Shown here piece after piece: positions 7,260-16,912 of a stretch of 32,862 nt of DNA. Source of the DNA: Acidobacteriota bacterium (GTDB taxonomy: Bacteria; Acidobacteriota; Terriglobia; Acidiferrales; UBA7541); assembly GCA_016201215.1 (NCBI GenBank), contig JACQDH010000213.1, positions 1-32,862 on the forward strand. The letters are read 5' to 3'. The stretch's first letter is position 1. Every line of letters begins with the position of its first letter. A program made the position numbers and the translations under genes. Below the pieces are notes generated by a model. That model ran no database searches. It was not told the origin of the DNA and saw only the letters and a list, made by a program, of their open reading frames with translations.

Positions 7260-10200
7260 TTAGAACATCACTTTCAGTGCGAGCTGGATGCCGCGCGGCC
7301 CCCCACCGCCCAGGAAGGGATACCCGATGCCCACGTCTCCAGTCGTCGAAAGTGCAAGGCTGCCGATGCTGCGGCCGCTTGCACTGATTCCATTCTGCGC
7401 TGCATCTGCGATGAAAAGCGGCAGGTATGGGTTGGAGAAGTTGGGATGGTTGGGCAAATTGTAAAACTCGACGAAGTTAGGTCGAGAAACTGGTTGGGGT
7501 CGCCACGGTTGTACCGGATGGGACCGGGCACGTCGGGCCGCCCGAAGAACTCTCCGCTGCCGTCGTAGTCACCTTGAAAATTGTAGTTGAGGTGAAAGGG
7601 CTGACCTGATTGGAGCGTGAGCACGCCGTTGACACCCCAGCCATCGGTTAACCTCGACCAACTCCCCTTTCTCTTCGGGAACTCATAAATAAAGTTCCAC
7701 ACCAGCCGCTGCCGGACGTCAAAGTTTGAGTTGCCCTTCTCCAGATTCGGACGAAGGCTGTCGTTCGGCTGGGCCGCATTGGGCACGAAGTCTTCGCCGT
7801 CGCTGGCGTCATCAATGGAATGCGACCAGACATAGTTTAGGGTCGAGTCGAGCCCGTGCCACCCGCGCATGCGGAAGCTCACCTGCAATGCCTGGTAATT
7901 CGAGTTGGCTGAGGATTCCTGCTGGTTGATGTAGAAGAATGCAGTGTTGGGCCGAGGTACGCCGCCGCTAGAGCTGCAGTCGCAGGCGAGGTCTGCGGCC
8001 CTGATGGCTGCTTGGCTCGGCTGATTGATGTCGCGGAAGCGAAAGAGCTTATGTCCATTCGAGCCCACGTAGCCGACTTGCAGCATAGCGTGGCCCCCGA
8101 TCTGCTGCTGGATGTTCAAGTTGTAGTTTTGCATGTAAGGCGTGCGGATATTCCGGTCCACGGCGAATAGATCACCATTGTTTGCGAACCCGCCGAAAAC
8201 AGGCGCCGTCGTGGCTAGAGGACCTGCGTTGGCGCTGCCGGATGTGATGATGAAGGCGGCAGCGCCTGTGGGATTGTAGGCCGGCCCCGGGTCGAACCCG
8301 CTGTTAAACGGCAGGTGGCCCATAAAGAAATCCTGGGAGAAGGCGTCGTAGAACAGGCCATAGCCGGCCCGAATCACCGTGCGGCCCTTCCCTGTCACGT
8401 CCCAGGCCACGCTCACGCGGGGAGCAAAGTTGTTGTAGTCCGGCTCGTAGAGCTCGTTCACCGGCCGCAGCCCGTTCGTGAAATCGAAGTTGCTGAACAG
8501 GTTGCGCTTCTCGTGCACGACACCGTAGTAGTCCCAGCGCGCACCGAGGTTGAGTGTAAGTCGCCGCGTCCACCGGATGCTATCCTGTAGGTAGAACCCA
8601 TGATTGTTCTCGAAGGTGTTACGGTTGGAATTCCCCTTTGCCTGGCTGCCCCCACCTGGGTTGCCAGCAAGGAAATCGGAAAGCGAGTCGAAGCTCAGCT
8701 TGCCGCGAAAGTTGGTGTCGAGGACTTGCGCGATTGAAGTCCGCCGAAACTCATAGCCAAACTTCACATCGTGGCGGCCAAACTTCCAGGAAAAGTTGTC
8801 GATGAAGTGCCAGTTCGTATCCACGCGGTTGCGCGGTGTGGTTTTGCTGGCGCCAAGTTGTGCAAACCCGCTTACAGCAATTACCGGCAGCCCGAAGTCC
8901 CTGGATCCGACTCCAGTGTTCAGCCCGATGGAGTTGGGATCGAAGTTCTGGTCCTCAGGAAAGAATCCTTCAGCGAAGCGGTTCCAGCCGAATCGCGCTT
9001 CGTTCACTTTAGTGGGCGAGATCAGGGACACATACGAGATGGACACGAGTTGGACGCGCGTCGGCGTAAAGGTGTTGAATCCGGGAAGGATTCCTCCGCC
9101 GACGAGAGCCAGAGGAAAACTCTGATCACTGTCCCCAAAGTAATAGCGGCCGGTTAGCAGATGATCCCGGCTGAAGTTATGGTCGATCTTGGCGATGACG
9201 CTATCCACGCGGTTCCGGAAAGGAGTACTCGTCGCGAGGTTTGGACCCTCGGGACATCCTGCGTCACGGGCAGCAGAGGCTGGCTGGATATTCCTATTCG
9301 GGGCGGGCCAGGGATTGCGTGTCAGCAGCCCAGCAATCACCGGATTGCTTGCCCCACCGTCGAAAGCAATCTGTGCGGGGGTGGGTACGCACGCCAGGCT
9401 GGCCTGAGCTCCCGATTCGCGCAAGCCCTCATAGTCGGCGAAGAAGAACGTCTTATCGCGAATGATTGGTCCGCCAAAAAAACCACCGAATTGATTGTTG
9501 TGAAACGGGTTCTGAGGTTGCGTCTTGTCATTGAAAAAGTTGCGCGCGTCGAGCGCGTTGTTGCGGAAGTACTCAAACGCGGTGCCGTGGAAATCGTTCG
9601 TGCCGCTCTTGGTGACGATATTGATGACCGCACCGGCGTTGCGTCCGTACTCGGCCTCGTAGTTGGAGAGCACTCGGAGTTCTGCAACAGCCTCCACGGG
9701 CAGAATCGTGGCGGGCGTCCCGAACACCCCGGCCTCGTTGATGGCCGGGTCATTGCGGTAGCCGTCGTTCATGTCCGTGCCGTCGAGCAGGAAATTGTTG
9801 GAGCGACCGCGAGCACCATTCATGGAGAAGACGCCGAATGAACCCGGTGAATCGGTGATCTGGTCCGGAGAGCCGGTAATGCCCGGCACCATGTAGATCA
9901 GCTTCTGATAGTCACGGCCATTGACTGGCAGATTGAGCGCCTGGGACGCTTCAATAGTTCCACCCATTAAATTGGTTGTGGTTTCGACCAGCGGCAATGT
10001 CTCCGCCGACACTTCAATCCGTTGCGCCACGTCACCCGGTTGCAGGGTGACATCGACGCGCCGCTCGCCAGCCACGTCCACACGCACCCCCGTCGTGACC
10101 ACGGTCCGGAAGTTGGCCTTCTCCACGGTCACGGTGTAGTTCCCGATAGGAAGTTCAGGTACGGCATAGCTGCCATCGTCGGTGGTTTGCGCTTCGCGCG

Positions 10201-10393
10201 TCAGGCCCGTATCCGCGTTGCGAACGATGACCTTGGCACCGGGTACCACGCCGCCGCTTTTATCGGTGACCGTGCCGAGAATCGTCCCGCGGAAGGTTTG
10301 CGCGTTTCCGGGGAGACAAACGAGCGCCATCAACACCAGCAGCACGGACACCCGTGCGGCCCACACGTGTATCGCTCGAGCCGACGTGTTCAT
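7260..10393 (-). CDS. TonB-dependent receptor, Oar-like, with a frame break near the C-terminus
   Basis: This is a large outer-membrane receptor. A signal peptide ending near NAQ (about residue 31) is followed by a carboxypeptidase-regulatory-like beta-sandwich (GTVTDKSGGVVPGAKV). Next come a TonB plug with MNGARGRSNNFLLDGTDMND and VTKSGTNDFHGTAFEYFRN, and a long beta-barrel. Acidobacteria carry many such receptors, and the substrate cannot be told. The start at 10393 has AGGAG 6 nt upstream and a good sigma-70 promoter at 10515-10543. Near 7472-7485 the reading frame breaks. The upstream frame runs on into unrelated residues and stops at 7274. The downstream frame carries the family's real end, NLPNHPNFSNP through GGGGPRGIQLALKVMF, with the terminal Phe expected of a barrel protein, and stops at 7260. 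About 65 residues usually present between the two motifs also seem missing. Confidence 0.85.
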
Positions 10394-10514
10394 CGTGGTC
10401 TCCTTTTCGATGACAGGACAAGAATGGTCGCAGGAGGTGCGGGCCGAACGTTCCACGAGCGCTCCGCATCCCCTCGGGCGTAGCACCCCATGGCTTTTCC
10501 TCAGACTCCGTGTA

Positions 10515-10543
10515 CATATATGCGAATCCCCGGCCGGCGTCAA
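10515..10543 (-). promoter_or_regulatory. Sigma-70-like promoter of the TonB-dependent receptor
   Basis: On the minus strand TTGACG (10543-10538) and TATATG (10520-10515) are separated by exactly 17 nt. The -35 box matches consensus at 5 of 6 positions and the -10 box at 4 of 6. Transcription would start near 10508, leaving a leader of about 115 nt before the ATG at 10393. Confidence 0.55.
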
Positions 10544-10651
10544 GCAAGGGCTCCCGAATTGCCTGACGCCTTTGAGCCGGCCTCAGTCGAGAGGGCTTGG
10601 CCTTGCTTAGGGGCCTAGGATGGGCTTTGGCATTGGGCGCCGCACTTCTTC

Positions 10652-10680
10652 TTGGACAGGCGCCTGAGGTACAGTGTTAG
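10652..10680 (+). promoter_or_regulatory. Candidate promoter of der
   Basis: TTGGAC (10652-10657) and TGTTAG (10675-10680) are 17 nt apart and end 25 nt before the der ATG. The -10 box is weak (3 of 6 matches), so this is tentative. It would give a leader of about 20 nt. Confidence 0.3.
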
Positions 10681-10705
10681 GTTTGCCCAGGATGGATCAG
10701 TCGCA

Positions 10706-12163
10706 ATGAGTGAGAAACTGCCATCGGTGGTGATTGTCGGGCGGCCCAACGTGGGCAAGTCCACGCTGTGCAACCGCCTGACCGGCAGCCGGCGCTCGAT
10801 CGTCACCAACGAGCCCGGCATCACGCGGGACCGCATCCATGGCACCGCTACTTGGGAGGGCCGCACCTTCGAGGTGGTGGACACCGGCGGCTTGCTGCCG
10901 GACGACAAGGCGGAGATCCCGCGGGAAATCCTCCGCCAGGCGCAGGTAGCCATCGCTGCCGCCGACCAACTCGTGCTGGTGGTGGACGCCCGCGCCGGGA
11001 TGACGCCCCTCGACGCCGACCTCGCCCGGCTGCTCCGCAGGACGGGCAAGCGGCTTGCCATCGCCGCGAACAAAGTGGACACGCCGGCGCAGAGCGCGCT
11101 GGCCGCGCCGTTTTACGAGCTGGCCAACGACGTCTATCCCCTGTCCGCCGAACATGGCTTCGGAATCGAAGAGTTGCTCGACGCCGTGACGCGCGAATTT
11201 CCTTCTGCGGAAGCTGCGGGCGAGGAAGCCGCGGCGGCCGAAGGCGTGGTCCAGGTGGCCATCATCGGTCGGCCCAACGTGGGCAAATCCACGCTGCTGA
11301 ACCGGCTGGTGGGCGCCGAACGCGCGATTGTTGCGCGCGAGCCGGGCACAACGCGCGATTCCGTGGACACCTTTCTGCATCGCGGGGAGAAAGCCTATCG
11401 CTTCATTGATACGGCCGGCATCCGCCGGAAAGGCAAGACGAAACTCGTCGCCGAAAAGCTGAGCGTGATCATGGCGCGCAAGAGCCTGGAACGCGCCGAC
11501 GTGACCCTGCTGGTGGCGGACGCCGAGCAGGGCGTCACTGCGGGCGACGCCACCATCGCCGGCTACGCCGAGCAATCGGGTCGCTCGGTGATCATCGTGA
11601 TGAACAAATGGGACCTGGCGCTCGAGGCAGCCAGGAAAGAGGCGGAGCGCGAAGCGATGCGCAGTGCACCTCTGCGTCGCCGCGGCACCAGGGCGGGGAA
11701 GTCTGCGCCCGGCAAGGAGACGAGCGCGAAAGTGGATCCGGGCCGATTGCTCGCGGACTATGAGCGCATCGTGCGTGCGCGGTTCAAGTTCCTCGACTAT
11801 GCCCCCGTCATTTTTCTCTCCGCATTCACCGGCGAGCGCGTCAACAATCTCTACGCGTTGATTGACCGCGTGGCCGCCGCGCGCCGGCAGCGCATCCCCA
11901 CGGGCGAGCTGAACCGCTGGCTCGCCGCAGTGGACCTCGAGCGCGGCACCTCGCCCGCCGCCCGCAGAATCAAGATCTTCTACATCACCCAGGCGTCCAC
12001 TTCGCCGCCCACCTTCATTCTGTTCACCAACCAGACCCAGCGGCTGCACTTCAGTTACGAGCGCTTCCTCGAAAATCAGCTCCGCGCTCGCTTCGATTTC
12101 ACCGGCACGCCGATTCGCTTCCTCCAGCGCCTGAAAGAGAAGCGCAGCCCGGGGCGCCGCTAG
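10706..12163 (+). CDS. der: Ribosome biogenesis GTPase Der (EngA)
   Basis: Der is an essential GTPase with two tandem G domains that acts in maturation of the 50S ribosomal subunit. Domain 1 begins with the P-loop GRPNVGKS at residues 12-19, followed by DTGG and NKVD. Domain 2 begins with a second GRPNVGKS at about residue 188, followed by DTAGIRRKGK and NKWD (300-303). The C-terminal KH-like domain contains KIFYITQAS and FILFTNQ. At 485 aa it is somewhat long. The excess is a basic, charged insertion of about 35 residues after NKWD (roughly residues 305-350), including RRRGTRAGKSAPGK, which may be an extra RNA-contacting segment. The ATG at 10706 starts MSEKLPSVVIVGRPN as in the family. No strong Shine-Dalgarno lies in front of it. 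The stop is TAG. Confidence 0.95.
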   Translation: MSEKLPSVVIVGRPNVGKSTLCNRLTGSRRSIVTNEPGITRDRIHGTATWEGRTFEVVDTGGLLPDDKAEIPREILRQAQVAIAAADQLVLVVDARAGMTPLDADLARLLRRTGKRLAIAANKVDTPAQSALAAPFYELANDVYPLSAEHGFGIEELLDAVTREFPSAEAAGEEAAAAEGVVQVAIIGRPNVGKSTLLNRLVGAERAIVAREPGTTRDSVDTFLHRGEKAYRFIDTAGIRRKGKTKLVAEKLSVIMARKSLERADVTLLVADAEQGVTAGDATIAGYAEQSGRSVIIVMNKWDLALEAARKEAEREAMRSAPLRRRGTRAGKSAPGKETSAKVDPGRLLADYERIVRARFKFLDYAPVIFLSAFTGERVNNLYALIDRVAAARRQRIPTGELNRWLAAVDLERGTSPAARRIKIFYITQASTSPPTFILFTNQTQRLHFSYERFLENQLRARFDFTGTPIRFLQRLKEKRSPGRR

Positions 12164-12298
12164 GGGGCCGGAGACGCCACTGGCACGCGGCCACGCCCCG
12201 GGTTTATGATGCCTCCGCCTGGCCTTCCGGGAAGGAATCCGGCGATGCCCGCGCGGGCACGTTGACACCCGGAGAAATCGGCATAGGATAGGGACGGA

Positions 12299-12691
12299 AT
12301 GCCAGGCAGCGGCCAGCACGCCTCGGAAATCCCCGACAAGGATCTCTTCCGCATCGGCGAAGTCAGCCGGCTCACGGGCACAAAGGCCTTCGTCCTGCGC
12401 TTCTGGGAGACGGAGTTTCCCATGTTGCAGCCCGTGAAAAGCCCCAAGGGCCACCGGCTCTACCGTCGCCAGGACATCGAGACCGTGCTCCAGATCAGGC
12501 GCCTGCTTTACGACGAAGGTTTTACGATTGCCGGCGCCCGGCGCCACCTGCGCGAGCACAACGGCCAAGGCGTCGAGACCGCTGCCGTGCAGGCCCCGCG
12601 GGAAGCGGCCGCACATTCCATCAACCGCAAGGTGTTGCTCGACCTGCGGGACGCTCTCCGGGCATTCTTGACGCTGCTCGAACGCAGGTGA
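12299..12691 (+). CDS. Small MerR-family transcriptional regulator
   Basis: This 130-aa protein has an N-terminal winged helix of the MerR type. [24 protein letters not shown] covers roughly residues 17-41 and includes the DNA-reading helix. [35 protein letters not shown] follows, the wing and dimerisation start common to MerR proteins. The short C-terminal part has no cysteines and no obvious effector domain. Small regulators of this kind are, as I recall, often found near ihfA, a tRNA-Pro and surE in several phyla, and here it precedes tRNA-Pro and surE. Its target genes are unknown. A purine-rich AGGATAGGGACGGA lies immediately before the ATG. Confidence 0.88.
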   Translation: MPGSGQHASEIPDKDLFRIGEVSRLTGTKAFVLRFWETEFPMLQPVKSPKGHRLYRRQDIETVLQIRRLLYDEGFTIAGARRHLREHNGQGVETAAVQAPREAAAHSINRKVLLDLRDALRAFLTLLERR

Positions 12692-12734
12692 TAGCCTAGT
12701 TGCTGCTCAGTTCGGACGTGGTGCCGTGTAGCGC

Positions 12735-12774
12735 GTCGCGACGGGTCGGGAAGGTCGCTGCTGGTGACCCGCGA
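12735..12774. other. Hairpin between merR and tRNA-Pro
   Basis: GTCGCGACGGGTC (12735-12747) can pair with GACCCGCGAC (12765-12774), with a bulge. It may end merR transcription, but there is no T-tract. It could equally be chance in GC-rich DNA. Confidence 0.25.
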
Positions 12775-12802
12775 CCGCCCAGAGAAGCAGTCGGGATACG
12801 GT

Positions 12803-12879
12803 CGGGACGTGGCGCAGCCTGGTAGCGCGCACGCTTGGGGTGCGTGAGGTCGCTGGTTCGAATCCAGTCGTCCCGACCA
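12803..12879 (+). tRNA. tRNA-Pro (anticodon GGG)
   Basis: This folds as a complete cloverleaf. The acceptor stem CGGGACG (12803-12809) pairs with CGTCCCG. The D-stem is GCGC/GCGC and the anticodon stem is CACGC/GCGTG. The loop TTGGGGT places anticodon GGG at 12837-12839. The variable loop is AGGTC, the T-arm is GCTGG TTCGAAT CCAGT, and A73 is followed by an encoded CCA. It reads CCC and CCU proline codons. All stems pair, with one G-T in the T-stem. Confidence 0.97.
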
Positions 12880-12969
12880 TTTTTCTCCTTTGGACACGCC
12901 CGAGGTAGCATCGCACTGCCAGCCCCCGGCGGAAGGCGGTACACTGATCCTTTCTGCAGAACCGTGCAA

Positions 12970-13731
12970 ATGGCGCACATCCTGATCACTAACGACGACG
13001 GCATCTACGCCGAGGGCCTGCGGGCCCTGGTTGAAGCCTTGCAGGGCTTCGGCACACTGAGCGTGGTGGCGCCCAGCCACGAGCGCAGCGCCTCCGCGCA
13101 ATCCCTCACACTCCGCCAGCCGATTTTCTGGGAGAAGGTGGCCGAGCGGGAATGGGCCGTCGAGGGCACGCCGACCGATGCCATGATCCTGGCGCTGAAC
13201 AAGCTGGTGCCCGAGCGGCCCGACTTGGTTATTTCCGGGATCAACCGCGGCGGGAACCTGGGCGAAAACGTCTTCTATTCCGGCACGGTAGGCGCGGCCA
13301 TGGAAGCCACCATCAACCACGTGCCGGCGTTCGCCATCTCCGTCGCCCACCGCGGGAAGGGTTTCCGCTACGGCGAGGCGGCGCAGTTTGCGCGCGGCCT
13401 GGCGCAACTCATCTTGAAGGAAGGGTCGCCGCAGGGCATCGTGCTGAACGTCAACGTGCCGCTGGACTGGAAGGGCGGGGTGCGGTTCACGCGGCAGTCG
13501 CAAAAGGTCACGCGCAACGTGCTGCAGGAGGGCGTGGACCCGCGCGGGCGCACCTACTTCTGGCTGCACGAGCAGCAGGTGACCGACGGGATCGAGCCCG
13601 ACACCGACTACGCCGCCGTCCATGACGGCGCGATTTCCATCACGCCCATCGAGCTCGACCGCACGCACGCCACTTCACTCAACCACCTCTCCCACTGGAC
13701 CGCGGCGCTCGAGGCCCTCCACAAGCGCTAG
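12970..13731 (+). CDS. surE: 5'/3'-nucleotidase SurE
   Basis: SurE removes phosphate from 5'- and 3'-nucleoside monophosphates and is linked to stationary-phase survival. The 253-aa protein opens with HILITNDDGIYAEGL, in which Asp9 and Asp10 bind the divalent metal. It continues with VVAPSHERSASAQSLT, containing the metal-binding serine, and with SGINRGGNLGENVFYSGTVGAAMEA, the family's signature active-site region. The length is typical (about 250). The ATG at 12970 begins MAHILITNDDG as in the family. The convergent gene ends only 16 bp after the TAG stop, leaving no room for a separate terminator. Confidence 0.95.
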   Translation: MAHILITNDDGIYAEGLRALVEALQGFGTLSVVAPSHERSASAQSLTLRQPIFWEKVAEREWAVEGTPTDAMILALNKLVPERPDLVISGINRGGNLGENVFYSGTVGAAMEATINHVPAFAISVAHRGKGFRYGEAAQFARGLAQLILKEGSPQGIVLNVNVPLDWKGGVRFTRQSQKVTRNVLQEGVDPRGRTYFWLHEQQVTDGIEPDTDYAAVHDGAISITPIELDRTHATSLNHLSHWTAALEALHKR

Positions 13732-13747
13732 TGCGCGGACTCCCCGA

Positions 13748-16700
13748 TCAGCGAGAATTGCCCGGCGGCGTGACTCCCACCTGGGGGATGTTCTCCCTTC
13801 GCATTAAGTCGTTGAGGGCAGGCAAATCCTTGGCCACGATTTCACTCCAACGCGCGAGATGCCCATCGAGTTGGCGGCTGAACTCCTCGAACAGGTCATA
13901 GCAGGCCCGCGTGGGAGCGGTATCCGCACTATCCACCGCACTCTGCAGGTAAGCGAGCTTGCTATTGAGCTTGGTCGGGTAGTTTAGTTCGTCTTCCGAG
14001 GCCTTGGTCTTTACCTGGATCATCTCATCCTCGACCGGGGTCATTTTCTTGTCCAGTTCCTCGGCGGCGGCCAGGACGTTCTTGGCGCCGGGGTCGCGGG
14101 CCAGGCGCTTGCGCAGGGCTTGGAGCTGGGAGCGGACGTCGCGGATCTGCAGAATGGCGTCGTTCATCTGCGACTGGAGGTCGCGGAGCCTGGTCATCAG
14201 CTCGAACTGCTTCTCCAGGTCCGCGCGTGACGTCGTGACGCGCGGGTCGAGTTTGATCTCGACCGGCACATGCCAGGATTTGCCCGCGACCATAAGCTTT
14301 AGCTGGTAGGTGCCGGGCAGCGCGAGCGCACCGAGCGGCCGGCCTTCGTCGTAGATGGCGCCCGGGAGTTTGGTCGGCGGCTCGTGGCGCAGGTCCCAGG
14401 CGAACCGGTTCATGCCGGCCTCCGCAGGGAGACGCTCGATGGGCCGGGTCTCGTCGGGGAATTCCTGCGGCGGCAGAACGTCTGGGGTCTCGCGGCTGCT
14501 GAACTTGCGGATGGTCTTGCCCGCGCTGTCCAGAATCTCCATGGTGATTTCGTCCTTGGGCGCTGACTTCAGGTAATAGGAAAGTATTGCCCCGGCGGGC
14601 GGGTTTTCTCCCAGCGGGCGGCCGCGCAAGGGCGTGTGACCGATGCGCGTCCGGTAGGTGAGCCGCGGCGCGTACAGATACACTTCGGCGGCCATCGTCG
14701 GGTCAAGCTGGCGCAGCGGAGTGATGTCGTCGAGAATCCAGAACGAGCGGCCGTGCGTGGCCAGCACCAGGTCGTCGTCCTTCACCACAAGGTCATGGAT
14801 GGGCGTGCTCGGCAGGTTCAGTTGCAGCGGCTGCCAGTGCGCGCCGTCGTCAAGGGAGGTGAAGACGCCCGTTTCCGTTCCGGCGTAGAGCAATCCCTTG
14901 CGCTTGGGGTCTTCGCGCACCGCGTGGACGTAAGAATTCTCGGGGAGGCCCGCGGTGACCTTGGTCCAGGACTTGCCGAAGTCGTGAGTGCGGAAAATGT
15001 ACGGCCGGAAGTCATCCATCTTGTGCCGGTCCACCGCCACGTAGGCGGTAGCGGCATCCTGCGGCGAGGCATCGATCAGGCTGACCATGCTCCACTCGGG
15101 CATTTCCCTCGGCGTGATGTTGGTCCAGGTCTTGCCCGCGTCGCGGGTCAGGTGGATCAGGCCGTCGTCGGTGCCGACCCAGATCAGATCCTTCTGCACG
15201 GGCGATTCGGCCACGCTGAAGATGACATCGAAGTATTCAACGCTGGCGTTGTCCTTAGTGATGGGCCCGCCGGAGGGTTGCTGCTTGCTCTTGTCGTTGC
15301 GAGTCAGATCCGGGCTGATGACCTCCCAGCTCATGCCGCCGTTGGTGGTCTTGAACAGCACTTGCGCGGCAAAATAGAGCACGCGGGGATCGTGCGGCGA
15401 GATGACGATTGGTTCGGTCCAGGTGAAGCGGTATTTCAGGTTCGCGGCGCCGTGGCCGTCGGTATTGTCGGGCCAGGGCTGGATATTCTGCGCCTGCCCG
15501 GTGCGCTTGTCGAACCGGGTGATGTAACCGAAGTAGGAGCCCGCATAGACGATGTCCGGGTCGCTGGGATCAGGAGCGATGTAGCCGCTCTCACCACCGC
15601 CGATGGGATTCCAGTCCGCGCGATCAATCACGCCGCGTTCCCCAAGGCTGGCGATGGCCACCGTCGAGTTATCCTGCTGCGCTCCGTAAACGTAGTACGG
15701 GAAGCGGTTGTCGGTGCTGACGTGGTAGAACTGCGCGGTGGGCTGGTTGTCCTGCCGCGTCCAGGATTTTCCGCCGTCCACGGTGATCGTGGCGCCGCCG
15801 TCGTTGGCGTTGATCATGCGCTGCGGGTTGTTGGGATCGATCCACAGGCCGTGGTGGTCGCCGTGCGGCGCCAGGATCGTCGTGAACTTGTGCCCCCCGT
15901 CGGTGGAGCGAAACATCCCCGTATTCAGCACGTACACGGTGTCCACATTCTTGGGGTCGGCGAAGACGTGGGTGAAGTACCAGGCGCGCTGGCGGAACCG
16001 GTGGTCATCGTTGACGCGCGTCCACTTCACGCCGCCATCGTCGGAGCGGTAGAGCCCGCCTTCCTCGGCCTCGATCAATGCGTAGATGCGGTTGGAGTCC
16101 GCCCCGGAGACCGCCACGCCGATGCGGCCCAACAGGCCTTTGGGCAGCCCGTTGCCCTCCAGGCGCTTCCACGTGGTTCCGCCGTCGCTCGAGCGGTAGA
16201 GACCACTGCCCGGCCCGCCGCTGGTCAGGCCCCACGGCGTGCGGCCGGCCTCCCACAGCGCAGCAAGAAGCACGTGTGGGTTTGACGGATCGAATGTGAT
16301 GTCAATTCCGCCGGTCTTGTCGTCTCGGTACAAGACTTTTTCCCAGCTCTTGCCGCCGTCGGTCGTGCGGAAGATGCCGCGCTCCGCATTAGGACCGTAG
16401 GCGTGGCCCAGCGCGGCCACAAAGACAGTGTCCGGGTTGCGAGGATGGACGATCACACGGCCGATGTGCCGGGTATCGCGCAGGCCGATGTTCTTCCAGG
16501 TCTTGCCGTCGTCGGTGGACTTATAGACCCCGTCGCCGAAGGAGATGTTGCCGCGAATGCAGGCCTCGCCCGTGCCGGCGTAGATCACGTTCGGGTCGGA
16601 TTCGGCAACAGCGATGCTGCCGATCGAGGAAACTGCCTCGGAGTCGAACAACGGCTGCCAGCTCGAGCCGACGTCGGTCGTCTTCCAGACGCCGCCGGCC

Positions 16701-16912
16701 ACCGCGCCAAAATAATAGACGTTGGGATCGCCCGGCACACCGGCAACGGCCAGCGCGCGTCCTCCGTGATAGGGGCCGATCGAACGCCATTTCATTCCCT
16801 TGAATAAGTTTTGATCGTACTGCTGCGCAGCGGCCGGGCTGCCGGGCAACAATCCCGCCAGCAGAGCGGCGACGATTGCCAAGCTCAAAATGAATTGTCT
16901 TGCGTGGGTCAC
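13748..16912 (-). CDS. Secreted Asp-box (sortilin/BNR-type) beta-propeller protein
   Basis: This 1054-aa secreted protein is of the kind often labelled 'glycosyl hydrolase' or 'VPS10/BNR repeat' in Acidobacteria. A signal peptide at residues 1-30 ends in SPAAAQQ. About eleven Asp-boxes of the S/T-x-D-x-G-x-T-W type follow, for example TTDVGSSW, STDDGKTW, TTDGGKSW, SSDGGTTW and THDFGKSW. These indicate one or two beta-propellers spanning about residues 40-740. A beta-sandwich stretch follows, then a charged helical C-terminus (about 920-1040) likely to form a coiled coil. I see no catalytic residues that would prove glycosidase activity, so the function is unknown. The GTG at 16912 was chosen because GGAGG sits 7 nt upstream. 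A TTG at 16942 would extend it without support. Confidence 0.85.
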   Translation of the reverse strand: MTHARQFILSLAIVAALLAGLLPGSPAAAQQYDQNLFKGMKWRSIGPYHGGRALAVAGVPGDPNVYYFGAVAGGVWKTTDVGSSWQPLFDSEAVSSIGSIAVAESDPNVIYAGTGEACIRGNISFGDGVYKSTDDGKTWKNIGLRDTRHIGRVIVHPRNPDTVFVAALGHAYGPNAERGIFRTTDGGKSWEKVLYRDDKTGGIDITFDPSNPHVLLAALWEAGRTPWGLTSGGPGSGLYRSSDGGTTWKRLEGNGLPKGLLGRIGVAVSGADSNRIYALIEAEEGGLYRSDDGGVKWTRVNDDHRFRQRAWYFTHVFADPKNVDTVYVLNTGMFRSTDGGHKFTTILAPHGDHHGLWIDPNNPQRMINANDGGATITVDGGKSWTRQDNQPTAQFYHVSTDNRFPYYVYGAQQDNSTVAIASLGERGVIDRADWNPIGGGESGYIAPDPSDPDIVYAGSYFGYITRFDKRTGQAQNIQPWPDNTDGHGAANLKYRFTWTEPIVISPHDPRVLYFAAQVLFKTTNGGMSWEVISPDLTRNDKSKQQPSGGPITKDNASVEYFDVIFSVAESPVQKDLIWVGTDDGLIHLTRDAGKTWTNITPREMPEWSMVSLIDASPQDAATAYVAVDRHKMDDFRPYIFRTHDFGKSWTKVTAGLPENSYVHAVREDPKRKGLLYAGTETGVFTSLDDGAHWQPLQLNLPSTPIHDLVVKDDDLVLATHGRSFWILDDITPLRQLDPTMAAEVYLYAPRLTYRTRIGHTPLRGRPLGENPPAGAILSYYLKSAPKDEITMEILDSAGKTIRKFSSRETPDVLPPQEFPDETRPIERLPAEAGMNRFAWDLRHEPPTKLPGAIYDEGRPLGALALPGTYQLKLMVAGKSWHVPVEIKLDPRVTTSRADLEKQFELMTRLRDLQSQMNDAILQIRDVRSQLQALRKRLARDPGAKNVLAAAEELDKKMTPVEDEMIQVKTKASEDELNYPTKLNSKLAYLQSAVDSADTAPTRACYDLFEEFSRQLDGHLARWSEIVAKDLPALNDLMRRENIPQVGVTPPGNSR

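Larger units (their letters stand above)
10394..10705. other. Divergent intergenic region between the TonB receptor and der
   Basis: This 312-bp region lies between divergently transcribed genes. It holds a good sigma-70 promoter for the receptor, a weaker candidate for der (both listed separately) and the receptor's roughly 115-nt untranslated leader (about 10394-10508). No small gene or recognisable riboswitch was seen. Confidence 0.5.

Noticed and set aside
10697-12616. 639-codon open frame on the minus strand opposite der and merR
   Set aside because: It covers two conserved genes in antisense, lacks a ribosome binding site and is rich in Arg, Gly and His without any motif.
14636-16285. 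549-codon open frame opposite the Asp-box gene
   Set aside because: It is antisense to a repeated, well-supported protein. Its regularity comes from the Asp-box codons on the other strand.
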